Below are positions 1 to 7,682 of a stretch of DNA of 18,507 bases, piece by piece (position 1 is the stretch's first letter; every line of letters starts with the position of its first letter). Source of the DNA: CAZVJA01 sp964626885 (GTDB lineage Bacteria > Planctomycetota > Planctomycetia > Planctomycetales > Planctomycetaceae); contig CAZVJA010000098.1 in assembly GCA_964626885.1 (NCBI GenBank), positions 1-18,507 on the forward strand, in the 5' to 3' direction. A model generated the notes under the pieces. It was given only the letters and a program-made list of their open reading frames with translations. It did no database searches and was not told the DNA's origin. Both the position numbers and the translations under genes were made by a program.

Positions 1-24
1 CTGCGTCCGAAAGTCTCTGGTTGT

Positions 25-48
25 GGCGGCTCCGACGGAGCGTCGCCC
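25..48. repeat. Short palindromic intergenic repeat (GCTCCGACGGAGC core)
   Basis: An inverted repeat is directly visible: GCTCCG (29-34), a one-base centre, and CGGAGC (36-41), flanked by a second partial pairing GGCG (25-28) with CGCC (44-47). Read on the minus strand, the sequence around it (GGGAGGGCGACGCTCC) resembles an intergenic repeat I recall from planctomycete genomes. That resemblance is from memory and was not searched. It lies beyond the 3' end of the peroxiredoxin gene. Confidence 0.4.
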
Positions 49-92
49 TCCCAAACACAGGGTTTTGAAACCACTTGTTAGTCGAATCGTCA

Positions 93-132
93 ACGAGATC
101 CTTCCGTTCCATGTTGAGCGGAAGGATCTCGT
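93..132 (-). terminator. Strong 14-bp hairpin just after the peroxiredoxin gene
   Basis: The arms ACGAGATCCTTCCG (93-106) and CGGAAGGATCTCGT (119-132) are perfectly complementary over 14 bp with a 12-nt loop. The hairpin starts 11 nt beyond the stop codon of the minus-strand peroxiredoxin gene, where a transcription end is expected. It lacks a clear U tract on either strand, so it may be a 3'-end-stabilising hairpin rather than a classical intrinsic terminator. Confidence 0.55.
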
Positions 133-143
133 CGCATTTGCGC

Positions 144-719
144 TTATTTGAGCTTCTCGACAAGCTCCAGGATCGCCTTGCTGTCGTCAGCCGCCTTCAC
201 CTGAGTGTTGATGAGCGCCAGCTTGCCGTCCTTGCCGATGACGTGCGTCCAACGCGCGGCAGTGACCCCTCGTTTCAATTCAATTGTCTTGCCGTCCTGC
301 TTGAAGGGAAATACTCCACCCGGCTTCAACGGCACGCCGAAGGCTTTCGCCACTTTTCCATCTTCGTCCGCCAGCAAAGTGAAGTTGAGCTCGTGGACCT
401 TTTTGAACAATTGGTGGTTCTCTGGGGAATCGCCGCTGACCCCCACGACCTCGACATCCTTCCCTTGCAGCTTTTTCATATCGTCGCGGAACCCGCATGC
501 CTGCTTCGTGCAGCCGCCGGTGAGGTCGGCGGGGTAGAAGTAGACGACGAGGATTTTCTTGCCGACATGGTCGGTCGATTTCCATTCTTTCCCCTGGTCA
601 TCCTTCGCGGTGAACTCCGGGGCCGGGTCGCCGACTTTCAATTCGCCGGCCTTTATTACTTTTGCTCCCAGGAAGAGCGTCACCACCGCGCACAGACAGA
701 GCTTCGCCAGCAATTTCAT
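144..719 (-). CDS. Exported BCP-type peroxiredoxin (AhpC/TSA family)
   Basis: A 191-aa thiol peroxidase that reduces hydroperoxides through a peroxidatic cysteine. The thioredoxin-fold core begins with VGDPAPEFTAKD (about 29-40). The active-site segment ADLTGGCTKQAC carries the presumed peroxidatic C70 and a resolving C75, the C-x4-C spacing typical of atypical 2-Cys BCP/PrxQ enzymes. Residues 1-24 (MKLLAK, hydrophobic stretch, then VIKA) look like a Sec signal peptide, so the protein probably acts outside the cytoplasm, unlike E. coli BCP. The start is supported by GAGGAG eight bases before the ATG. It is the last gene of a minus-strand block, 107 bp after pyrF. The family call is firm; export is inferred from the N-terminus. 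Confidence 0.93.
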   Translation of the reverse strand: MKLLAKLCLCAVVTLFLGAKVIKAGELKVGDPAPEFTAKDDQGKEWKSTDHVGKKILVVYFYPADLTGGCTKQACGFRDDMKKLQGKDVEVVGVSGDSPENHQLFKKVHELNFTLLADEDGKVAKAFGVPLKPGGVFPFKQDGKTIELKRGVTAARWTHVIGKDGKLALINTQVKAADDSKAILELVEKLK

Positions 720-826
720 CCGTCGGTCTCCTCATGGTGTTTTTTGTCGGTCGAACAAGTACTGTATTGCCGGCCCGGGGAAGAGATGTGGAAACCGCAT
801 CTCTCGACAGCCCACCCTATCAGACC

Positions 827-1774
827 TTACGAACCAAGTCCACCGGCGGGGGTGTGAGCGGCGAGGTCGGCGATCATGGCGTGCGTGGCGGCTTCGACGG
901 CGGCCTCCCATTTCTCGGCGCCGAATTGCGATTTGTACGGCTCGCGAGCGTGCGCGAAGTTGATCCCCCGCGAATTGTTGACGATTGCCCCCAGGCCATC
1001 GCGATCAAACGCCGCCGCCACGTCGGCTGCGGTCCCCCCCTGGCTGCCGTAGCCGGGAATCAGCAACGGCGCATGCGGCATCGCGGCGCGCAGTTCTTCC
1101 AGTTCGCGCGGGTATGTTGCGCCGACCACCGCGCCGACCGCACCGTAGGTACCGCCGTCACGCGTCCTTTCCGCCAGTTGCTCGACGACCGCGGCGACGT
1201 GTCGGTACATCGACTGACCGTCAGCCACACGATCTTGAAACGTTCCCGCGCCGGGATTGCTCGTGCGAACCAGCACATAGATTCCCGCGCCGCGCTCAAT
1301 TGCCACGTTCACGAACGGCTCGAGCGTGTCGCTGCCGAGATACGGGTTTACGGTGAGAGCATCGGCTGCCCAGGGAGCGGCATTCGGATTGGCCCCCGCG
1401 AGATACCCGCGTGCATACGCGTCGGCGGTCGATCCGATGTCTCCCCGCTTCGCATCGCAGATGACAATTAACCCTGCTTCCCGAGCCCGGCGAATGACCC
1501 TTGCGAGGACGGCGGTTCCTTCCGGTCCGATCTCCTCGAAGAACGCGGCCTGCGGTTTGACCGCCGGTACCAGCGGCGCGACGACATCGATCAGCCGGAA
1601 GCTGAACTCCTCGAACGCCGCTGCGGTGAGCTTGGCGGAATCGCCGCCGGTTCGCTTGCGTGCCGCTTCTACAACCGATGCGGGAAGTTGATCGAAGCGA
1701 GGGTCGATGCCGACGAGTGCGGGGGTCTTTTTATGGAGGACTTGTTCGTGCAGTCGCGTGGCAAAATGTGACAT
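827..1774 (-). CDS. pyrF: Orotidine 5'-phosphate decarboxylase, type 2
   Basis: Converts OMP to UMP, the last step of de novo pyrimidine synthesis, in the cytoplasm. The protein is 315 aa, the usual length for the longer type-2 family. The signature DAKRGDIGSTADAYA (107-121) carries the Asp-Lys-Asp catalytic network (D107, K109, D112), and K73 sits in AVKPQAAFFE. A phosphate-binding loop follows at IPGYGSQGG (239-247) with NNSRGI at 266-271. The frame is open for 40 codons further upstream, but that stretch is arginine-rich and unlike the family; the ATG of MSHFATRLHE matches the expected N-terminus and is used here. No strong Shine-Dalgarno is visible. It lies 140 bp after the kinase gene on the same strand. 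A DHOD-like gene lies about 4 kb away but in another transcription unit. Confidence 0.95.
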   Translation of the reverse strand: MSHFATRLHEQVLHKKTPALVGIDPRFDQLPASVVEAARKRTGGDSAKLTAAAFEEFSFRLIDVVAPLVPAVKPQAAFFEEIGPEGTAVLARVIRRAREAGLIVICDAKRGDIGSTADAYARGYLAGANPNAAPWAADALTVNPYLGSDTLEPFVNVAIERGAGIYVLVRTSNPGAGTFQDRVADGQSMYRHVAAVVEQLAERTRDGGTYGAVGAVVGATYPRELEELRAAMPHAPLLIPGYGSQGGTAADVAAAFDRDGLGAIVNNSRGINFAHAREPYKSQFGAEKWEAAVEAATHAMIADLAAHTPAGGLGS

Positions 1775-1914
1775 GGTGTCTCGGATTCTCGCCGTTGCGC
1801 ACCGATTTGTGAAGGGACTTGGAAAGGCAATCTTTTGATCGAGAAAGACCGGATATCGACGACGTCGGCCTGAGCGCGAGGCAATTCTCGACATGATCCC
1901 GGCCGCATCTCCGC

Positions 1915-3573
1915 TCAGCGAAACCGGTCTCCGTTTCCCCCGTCGTCCGGAATGGGACGGAGGTAGCTTTCCAGGTTCTTTGTCGCGTCGTTGCCCAGTC
2001 GATCACGCATGCGGCGAACGGTTTCTTGAAGATCGCCGCGCAACTCGCCGTTCAGGTGGCGTTGCAGCGAACGAAGTTCCCCCTCCAGGATGCGTTGCGA
2101 TTCCCGATAGTCTTCCTTAAGTGCGGCGAGAATTGCGAGTCCGGCCAATCCGACCGCTTTAAGCCGTTCGTCCTGATAACTGTAGGTAACCAGATCCGTG
2201 AAGAGCGCCTCCGCCTCCGGAAAGTCTCCCTTCTTCAGACGGATGATTGCGAGCCTTTCCTTGGCGGACAATTGAATGCGTTGTTGCGCGGTTGTCGCAT
2301 TGGGATAATCGACAACCGCCTGCCAGGCATCTTCTTCGTCGTTTCGGGTAGATGCCTCGAAGTAGCGTTTTTCGAAACTCTCCGCAGGCGTTGGGCTTCC
2401 GTTTTGTGGTCGCGGAGCTGCCAGGGGGTTGCCGGGGCGCATCCACCAACCGAGCGCGGCGGATGCGCTTCCGATGAGGAGCGCCGCAACCGCGAACATG
2501 GCTAACTGCTTTTTCAGACTCTGATTCAAGAATGCGATACTTGGCAGGGAAGGTAGCCGCCGTGTATTTATCGATCGCGTTTTTGCAGGCTGAGATTTTC
2601 CCGAGGACGCTTGGGCGATCTCCGGCAGCGAGATTTCAGCGGTATCGTCGGCCGGATCTTTCAGCATTTTCGAGACGCGCCGCAGGTCATTCAAAATGGC
2701 CTGGGCGTCGGGATAACGGTCGTCGGGATTGCGGGCCATCATCTTGTGCACAATTTGGCAAAGAATCGGCGGCAGGTCGGGGCGCAGGTCGATCAACGGC
2801 TCGGGGGTTTTGTTCAAATGCTGCATGGCGATCGCCAGCGCCGTCTCGCCTCGAAAGGGAGGGTGCCCTGCAAGCATGCGATAGCAAGTGACGCCAAAGG
2901 AATAAATATCGCTCCGCTGGTCCACTTTATCGCCGCTGACCTGTTCCGGGCTCATGTAGAGCGGCGTTCCCATCGTCATGCCGACTTGCGTCAGCGTGGC
3001 GTGGTCACCAGATTGCCCAAGCTGGGCCAGCCCGAAGTCGGCGACTTTCACTTCTCCCTTGCGGGTGACGAGAATGTTCTCCGGCTTGATATCGCGGTGC
3101 ACAACGCCTGCTTCTCCGGCAGCCGCAAGCGCCGAAGCCACCTGCTTCATGATGTGCAGCACAATGGGAAGGTCGGGGGAACCTTTTTTGTCGAGATAGT
3201 CCCGCAGGTTCCAACCTTGAACGAATTCCTGCGCGATAAAATGCACGCCGGCGTGTTCTCCCACCAGGTACACCTGGACGATGTTTGCGTGCCGCAGTCC
3301 TGCCGCTGCTTTTGCTTCGCGCTCGAACCGCTTTACGTGAACGTCGTCCGCCAACAGCTCCGGCCGGAGAATTTTGATCGCGACCTGTCTGTTGAGAGAT
3401 GTCTGTTCGGCGAGATACACCTCGGCCATTCCCCCTCGCCCCAACCGGCGCAGCAGGCGGAACTCGCCGACCACCCGCTCCGTGCTTCCAGGCAATGATG
3501 CAGGTGTTGGCTCGGCGGACGATGCGTCGATATCGGCCGGGCGGGATCGGGATTTGGACTGAGGATCAGTCAC
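1915..3573 (-). CDS. Membrane-anchored Ser/Thr protein kinase with TPR-like C-terminal domain
   Basis: A Hanks-type (PknB-like) kinase, 552 aa. All key elements are present: Gly loop LGRGGMAEV (44-52), VAIK lysine K67, alpha-C Glu in FEREAKAA (about 85), HRDIKPEN with D161, DFG (179-181), and SPEQ in place of APE (208-211). The kinase domain covers about 36-301. A single hydrophobic helix (about 357-376) follows, then an extracytoplasmic part with helical repeats (for example LKKGDFPEAEALFTDLV) resembling TPR. The kinase should face the cytoplasm. The start is GTG at 3573, chosen because AAGGA lies about five bases before it; the open frame continues 79 codons further to an ATG but would overlap the divergent AAA+ gene. 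Kinases of this kind are abundant in planctomycetes; the substrate is unknown. Confidence 0.92.
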   Translation of the reverse strand: MTDPQSKSRSRPADIDASSAEPTPASLPGSTERVVGEFRLLRRLGRGGMAEVYLAEQTSLNRQVAIKILRPELLADDVHVKRFEREAKAAAGLRHANIVQVYLVGEHAGVHFIAQEFVQGWNLRDYLDKKGSPDLPIVLHIMKQVASALAAAGEAGVVHRDIKPENILVTRKGEVKVADFGLAQLGQSGDHATLTQVGMTMGTPLYMSPEQVSGDKVDQRSDIYSFGVTCYRMLAGHPPFRGETALAIAMQHLNKTPEPLIDLRPDLPPILCQIVHKMMARNPDDRYPDAQAILNDLRRVSKMLKDPADDTAEISLPEIAQASSGKSQPAKTRSINTRRLPSLPSIAFLNQSLKKQLAMFAVAALLIGSASAALGWWMRPGNPLAAPRPQNGSPTPAESFEKRYFEASTRNDEEDAWQAVVDYPNATTAQQRIQLSAKERLAIIRLKKGDFPEAEALFTDLVTYSYQDERLKAVGLAGLAILAALKEDYRESQRILEGELRSLQRHLNGELRGDLQETVRRMRDRLGNDATKNLESYLRPIPDDGGNGDRFR

Positions 3574-3694
3574 GAGAATTCCTTCGGTGCTCGAACGGAG
3601 AATATCTCTGACCGCCGAGTTGTGGACGGCGGATTGGCCCGCCCCTTTAGCATAACGTCCGAACGGATCGCGTGGAACGCGATTGATCGGGTTG

Positions 3695-3722
3695 TTGACC
3701 GATGACCTCCGCCACCTATAAT
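3695..3722 (+). promoter_or_regulatory. Near-consensus sigma-70-type promoter of the AAA+ ATPase gene
   Basis: TTGACC (3695-3700, five of six to the -35 consensus) and TATAAT (3717-3722, six of six) are separated by 16 bp. Transcription would start near 3729, about 27 nt before the ATG at 3756, with AGGAAAG in between as a possible ribosome site. The kinase gene reads away from the same 182-bp interval. Confidence 0.7.
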
Positions 3723-3755
3723 CGACCGCAGCACCTATCAGGAAAGCTTTAGAAC

Positions 3756-5183
3756 ATGAAAGACCGTCCCCAACGGCTCGGCGACCTAAAATCGAGCGGT
3801 TACCAACCAACCAGCGTCAAACGCGAAATGCGTCGCAACTTGCTGCGGAAGCTGCGAAATAAGGAAGATTTGTTTCCCGGGATCGTCGGCTACGACGAGA
3901 CTGTTTTGCCGCAGATCCAGAACGCAATTCTGTCGGAGCATGACATGCTCTTCCTGGGATTGCGCGGGCAGGGAAAGACGCGGATGTTGCGGATGTTGGC
4001 CGGGTTGCTCGACGATGTGATTCCGGTCGTGTCCGGTTCGGAAATCAACGACGATCCGCTCGCCCCAATCTCGAAGTACGCCCGCGATCTCGTCGCCGCG
4101 AAGGGGGACGACTGCCCGGTCGAGTGGGTCGGCCGGGATCGTCGCTATAACGAAAAACTCGCCACTCCCGACGTGACGATCGCGGACCTTATCGGCGAGG
4201 TCGATCTCATCAAGCACGCTGAGGGAAGGCATCTGGCGAGCGAAGATGTACTGCACTTCGGACTGATCCCGCGCAGCCATCGGGGGATTTTCTGCATGAA
4301 CGAACTTCCGGATCTCAGTCCCAAGATCCAGGTTGGGCTGTTCAACGTGCTCGAGGAGCGGGACGTGCAGATTCGCGGCTTTCCGATTCGTCTCGGGCTC
4401 GACCTCTGCCTCGTGTTCAGCGCGAATCCGGAAGATTACACCAACCGTGGCCGGATCGTCACGCCGTTGAAGGACCGCATCGGTTCGGTCATTCGCACGC
4501 ATTACCCCCTCTCGCGCGAGATTGGGATGCGCATCACGGAAGACAATGCGTGGGCCGATCGCGGCGACGGCGTTTCCGTCGTGGTGCCGCGGTTCATGAA
4601 GGAGATTGTTGAGGAAACCTCGCGGCTGGCGCGAAGCAGCCCGCACGTCAACCAGGCGTCGGGGGTGAGCGTCCGGATGTCGATCGCCAACTATGAGAAC
4701 ATGGTCTCGAATGCCGAGCGCCGCAGCGTCGTGCTGGGAGAAACGCGGACTGTCGCCCGGATCAGCGATCTCGCGCACATCGCCGCCAGCGCGCGCGGCA
4801 AAATGGAACTGAACATGACCGAGGAAGTTGGCGAGGAAGACAAGCTCGTATCGCGCATCCTCGGCGAGGCCGTGAAAACCATTTTTGACCAGCACTTGCA
4901 GCCGAAGCAGTTTCGGAACGTCGTCGAATACTTCGAGGCGGGGAACACGCTGGAAGTGGGGGACGGCGTTCCCACGACCGAGATCATAGCACGCATTGAC
5001 CGCGTGCGGGATCTGCGGAAGCAGGTCGAGAAAATTGCAGCAGAACTGGAACCGGAATTCGCGGCCGGTCCCACACACGAGGCACTTCAGGCGAGCGTGG
5101 CGGAGTTCATCCTCGACGGGCTGTACTGCCATAACCGGCTCAACAAGAAGTCCAAAGGGCTGGGACAGCAGTACGGGATTTGA
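3756..5183 (+). CDS. MoxR / Mg-chelatase-like AAA+ ATPase
   Basis: A 475-aa cytoplasmic ATPase of the helix-2-insert AAA+ group. The Walker A motif is GLRGQGKT (68-75). The Walker B segment GIFCMNELPDL (177-187) has Asn-Glu where Asp-Glu is usual. I recall NELPDL from members of this Mg-chelatase-like subfamily, so it is probably normal. Sensor 1 is FSANPEDYTNRGR (221-233), followed by the Arg-rich segment PLKDRIGSVIRTHYPL. Such ATPases usually act as chaperones that insert metals or remodel partner proteins, often with a VWA-domain protein encoded next door. No VWA gene is in this window, so partner and substrate are unknown. It has its own promoter (3695-3722) and is divergent from the Ser/Thr kinase. 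Its 3' end faces the DHOD gene across 25 bp. Confidence 0.88.
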   Translation: MKDRPQRLGDLKSSGYQPTSVKREMRRNLLRKLRNKEDLFPGIVGYDETVLPQIQNAILSEHDMLFLGLRGQGKTRMLRMLAGLLDDVIPVVSGSEINDDPLAPISKYARDLVAAKGDDCPVEWVGRDRRYNEKLATPDVTIADLIGEVDLIKHAEGRHLASEDVLHFGLIPRSHRGIFCMNELPDLSPKIQVGLFNVLEERDVQIRGFPIRLGLDLCLVFSANPEDYTNRGRIVTPLKDRIGSVIRTHYPLSREIGMRITEDNAWADRGDGVSVVVPRFMKEIVEETSRLARSSPHVNQASGVSVRMSIANYENMVSNAERRSVVLGETRTVARISDLAHIAASARGKMELNMTEEVGEEDKLVSRILGEAVKTIFDQHLQPKQFRNVVEYFEAGNTLEVGDGVPTTEIIARIDRVRDLRKQVEKIAAELEPEFAAGPTHEALQASVAEFILDGLYCHNRLNKKSKGLGQQYGI

Positions 5184-5208
5184 ATGCCCCGTCGAAGAAC
5201 TCTCCTGT

Positions 5209-6273
5209 TTACCGAGTCGACAACTCCGTGCGAATCCGGCTGGCGACGAGCGGGTCGATCATCGCTGCGGTGGCAATGTGCACCGACTCGGCACCGGCGT
5301 CGAGATAGGCCCGGACGTGAGCTGCCGTGCTCGCTCCGCCGACCCCGATGAGCTTGGTCGGCAGCCCACGCTCGGCGATCAGTTCCGCGAAGAGCTTTGT
5401 TTCCGCGATGGAGGCGTCGCGGGTGGCATCGCCGCAGATGCCGCGCGGCTGCCCATCAAAGAGGAGCCGACCGTCCGGTTCGTGAACGACGGCCGCCACG
5501 CTGTTGGTCATCGCGAGTGCCGTGGCAAACGGGGCGACGGCATCGAGCAGCCGTCCCGCCTGATCGCGGTCCATCAGATGGCCGATCTTGATGATGTACG
5601 GCACAGGGCCAATAGCCGCGCGGACTCGTTCCGCGACAATCGCTGCCGATTCTTCATGCTGGAAGAGCTGCCCGTCGCAGGTCGAAACATTCGGGCAGGA
5701 GAAATTGGTCTCAATGCAATCCGCGCCGCTGTCGAGCGCCCAGCGGGCGCAACGGGCGTAGTCGTCCGCGAGATCTTCGAGGGACCATTCCGGCTGAACC
5801 GTGCCGACGACCGAGACAGAGAGAATCTTTCCGGTGGGCAACCGGCTGCGCGTCCATTCGAGATCGCGCCGCCAGAAATCGGGAGCTTTTGACGGCATGC
5901 CGAACGAGACAGCCCAACTGCCGTGCATCGTGTCGCACGCCTCAAGGTCGTTGTTCGCTTGCGAAAGCTGGCCCGTGATCACCGGCCTGAGATTGGGGAG
6001 CGGGTAACATTCGCGAGCCACGCTGCGGACTGTTTTGTAAGTCAAGACGTCGAAGCCGAGCGCTGCGTAATAAAGAACCCATTTCCCGTTGAGCAACGGA
6101 CCGGCCGGCACTCCCAATGGCGAGTCGACCGGCAAACCGCAGAATGTCCATGCACCCGGAACAGGGGGGACGTGGACCGCGACAGGATCAGGAGCGTGCT
6201 CGAAGTTCCAATCGTAAGTCTGCGAACCGTCGTATCGCGGCAAGTCTGTCGTCACACTCAACTCGTCTATCAA
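5209..6273 (-). CDS. Dihydroorotate dehydrogenase family flavoprotein (class-1-like)
   Basis: A 354-aa FMN-binding TIM-barrel protein. Dihydroorotate to orotate is the expected reaction. Visible motifs are GFDVLTYKTV with K80 as the probable FMN-contacting lysine, ETNFSCPNVS with N190 and C193 (the cysteine base typical of class 1 rather than the serine of class 2), IIKIGH (K229), MTNS (N257), and the phosphate-binding VGGAST (311-316). No N-terminal membrane helix is seen, which also fits class 1. The start is TTG at 6273, whose bases overlap the TGA stop of the upstream M50-like gene, suggesting translational coupling; GTG at 6255 is an alternative. A related pyrimidine-reducing or oxidising enzyme cannot be excluded, since sequence around the flavin site diverges from textbook PyrD. 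Confidence 0.82.
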   Translation of the reverse strand: MIDELSVTTDLPRYDGSQTYDWNFEHAPDPVAVHVPPVPGAWTFCGLPVDSPLGVPAGPLLNGKWVLYYAALGFDVLTYKTVRSVARECYPLPNLRPVITGQLSQANNDLEACDTMHGSWAVSFGMPSKAPDFWRRDLEWTRSRLPTGKILSVSVVGTVQPEWSLEDLADDYARCARWALDSGADCIETNFSCPNVSTCDGQLFQHEESAAIVAERVRAAIGPVPYIIKIGHLMDRDQAGRLLDAVAPFATALAMTNSVAAVVHEPDGRLLFDGQPRGICGDATRDASIAETKLFAELIAERGLPTKLIGVGGASTAAHVRAYLDAGAESVHIATAAMIDPLVASRIRTELSTR

Positions 6274-6896
6274 TTGGAAAACATGGTCTCGACCGCGGCG
6301 ATCAATAAGACGATGACCGTCAGTATCACCGCTGTCGTCGGATCGGCCGGCTCGGCGTTTTTGCTAATCCCAAAGTTTCGCCCCTGTCGATGCCACAACA
6401 ACAACCCGGCGGCGACTGTCACCACGCCAAAGCAACCCATCACCCAGGCAGGAGTACCCAGCTGCCGCATCTGTTCGGCATCGCCAACGGGATACGCGAT
6501 ACCACTCCCAATATACGCACCGTTGGCAATCAGACAGAACCCCGCGAAGAAACGGACGACATAAATTCGGGACCAGCGCAGACGGCTCCCCACAAACCAG
6601 ACAAGCAGAGGGAGCAGGCAACCCCAGACCGGGCCTCCCCAGACGACAAAGAGGGGGTGGGGATTCGGAACGACGTCGGTTCGGGAAATGGCGAGTGGAT
6701 GGAGAACGACTTGGGTCACGCGTCCGCCGCTGGTCCAGGCGTGCAGCATGTGTCCCAGCTCATGGACAATCATCATCGTCAGCCAGGAAAAGAGCCCGGT
6801 CGCAATGATCAGAATCGGTCGCCAGTACCAGCGGTCTCGAACCGATGGTCGGCGGGGCGTCGGCTGATCTGATAGGCACCCACTCCCCGATTGCAT
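6270..6896 (-). CDS. M50-like integral membrane metallopeptidase
   Basis: A 208-aa membrane protein with a zinc-protease signature, HELGH at 45-49, inside the first hydrophobic segment (about 27-50), as in site-2 and M50B-like peptidases. Further hydrophobic segments lie at about 83-103, 115-135, 152-168 and 188-204. The conserved-looking GDAEQM (138-143) could provide the third metal ligand (D139), as the late Asp does in M50 enzymes; this is inference. There is no PDZ domain, and the protein is shorter than RseP-type proteases. GGAGAG five bases before the ATG supports the start. The stop overlaps the start of the DHOD-family gene by two to four bases, so the two are probably co-transcribed. 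The substrate is unknown. Confidence 0.8.
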   Translation of the reverse strand: MQSGSGCLSDQPTPRRPSVRDRWYWRPILIIATGLFSWLTMMIVHELGHMLHAWTSGGRVTQVVLHPLAISRTDVVPNPHPLFVVWGGPVWGCLLPLLVWFVGSRLRWSRIYVVRFFAGFCLIANGAYIGSGIAYPVGDAEQMRQLGTPAWVMGCFGVVTVAAGLLLWHRQGRNFGISKNAEPADPTTAVILTVIVLLIAAVETMFSN

Positions 6897-7124
6897 TTCA
6901 CTCTCCGTGGTCGCGGCAGTTCAAACCGGGCCAATACCTCGGTGTTGTCAAACCAGGAGTTCTACGGCAATCCTACCGACTCGTGGGACGTTAAACGAGA
7001 ATGGATGGGACGCAGCGCTCGCTGGAATTCGGCCCGGCGGTCTGGTAGGTTACGTCGCGACGAATCGTTGTGTGCGAGGATAGCCGCACACCGCTGCGTT
7101 TTCCTCTATTTCCACAAGTCGATC

Positions 7125-7637
7125 ATGGCACCACAAGCGATTTCCGGCGTGACCGCCGGTGTTGAGACCGAGATCACAACGGTTTTCCCGTCGATTGCGT
7201 CGACCGGGTTCGGTCGGTTTCTGGGCTCGCTGTATGAGTCAATTCCGCTACGGATCAACGGGGTCAAGCTGTCACACTTGCTGTTCCCGCTGCCCACGTC
7301 CCCCTTCGCATTGGCACTCTATCTGCTGCTTAAGGTCGCGGGACGGCGGTATCGGCTGACAAACCGTTCGGTGCAAATCTGGTCGATGCTGGGCCAACGG
7401 ATGTACACGCAGGTCGCCCTGGGAGACGTCAAGGGGATCGAGGTCGAGCAGAGCCCGGGACAAGTGTTCTACAAAGCAGCGGACATCGTACTGGTGGGTG
7501 CCGACGGCGGGGAACTTCTGCGGCTGAACGGCGTTCAGCGGGCGGAAGTTTTCCGGCAGACGATTCTCGAAGCCCGCGATGCCCAGGCGAACGTGCAAGC
7601 GTCGCTGTCGCGTATCCAGGCTCGTCAGTCAGCCTGA
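7125..7637 (+). CDS. Bacterial PH-domain (bPH2/YdbS-like) protein
   Basis: A 170-aa protein with one hydrophobic segment (about 49-72, LLFPLPTSPFALALYLLLKV) followed by a bPH2-type domain. The domain is recognisable from RRYRLTNRSVQI (74-85), VALGDVKGIEVEQS (97-110) and ADIVLVGADGGELLRLNGV (119-137). Such domains occur in membrane-associated proteins of mostly unknown role. The reading frame is open for 78 codons further upstream, but that part looks like arginine-rich random sequence, so the ATG of MAPQAISGV is preferred. No good ribosome site is visible, and the start is the weakest part of this call. It is divergent from the M50-like gene and convergent with the gene at 7683-8366. Confidence 0.75.
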   Translation: MAPQAISGVTAGVETEITTVFPSIASTGFGRFLGSLYESIPLRINGVKLSHLLFPLPTSPFALALYLLLKVAGRRYRLTNRSVQIWSMLGQRMYTQVALGDVKGIEVEQSPGQVFYKAADIVLVGADGGELLRLNGVQRAEVFRQTILEARDAQANVQASLSRIQARQSA

Positions 7638-7649
7638 GAGCCTGTCGAT

Positions 7650-7676
7650 AGAACGCAGACAGGAATGTCCGTGCTC
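7650..7676. repeat. Dispersed planctomycete-type repeat (GACAGGAATGTC core)
   Basis: Between two convergent genes lies GCAGACAGGAATGTCCGTGC, an imperfect inverted repeat with arms GACA and TGTC around GGAA, extended by GCA and TGC. I recall the same string, giving TDIPVC in translation of its complement, from many small planctomycete open frames; this is memory, not a search. It fills most of the 45-bp gap and could form a bidirectional 3'-end hairpin. Confidence 0.5.
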
Positions 7677-7682
7677 CGGCGA

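Noticed and set aside
3786..5132. 448-codon open frame opposite the AAA+ ATPase gene
   Set aside because: Shadow of a well-supported gene; rich in His/Arg/Asp with no recognisable motif.
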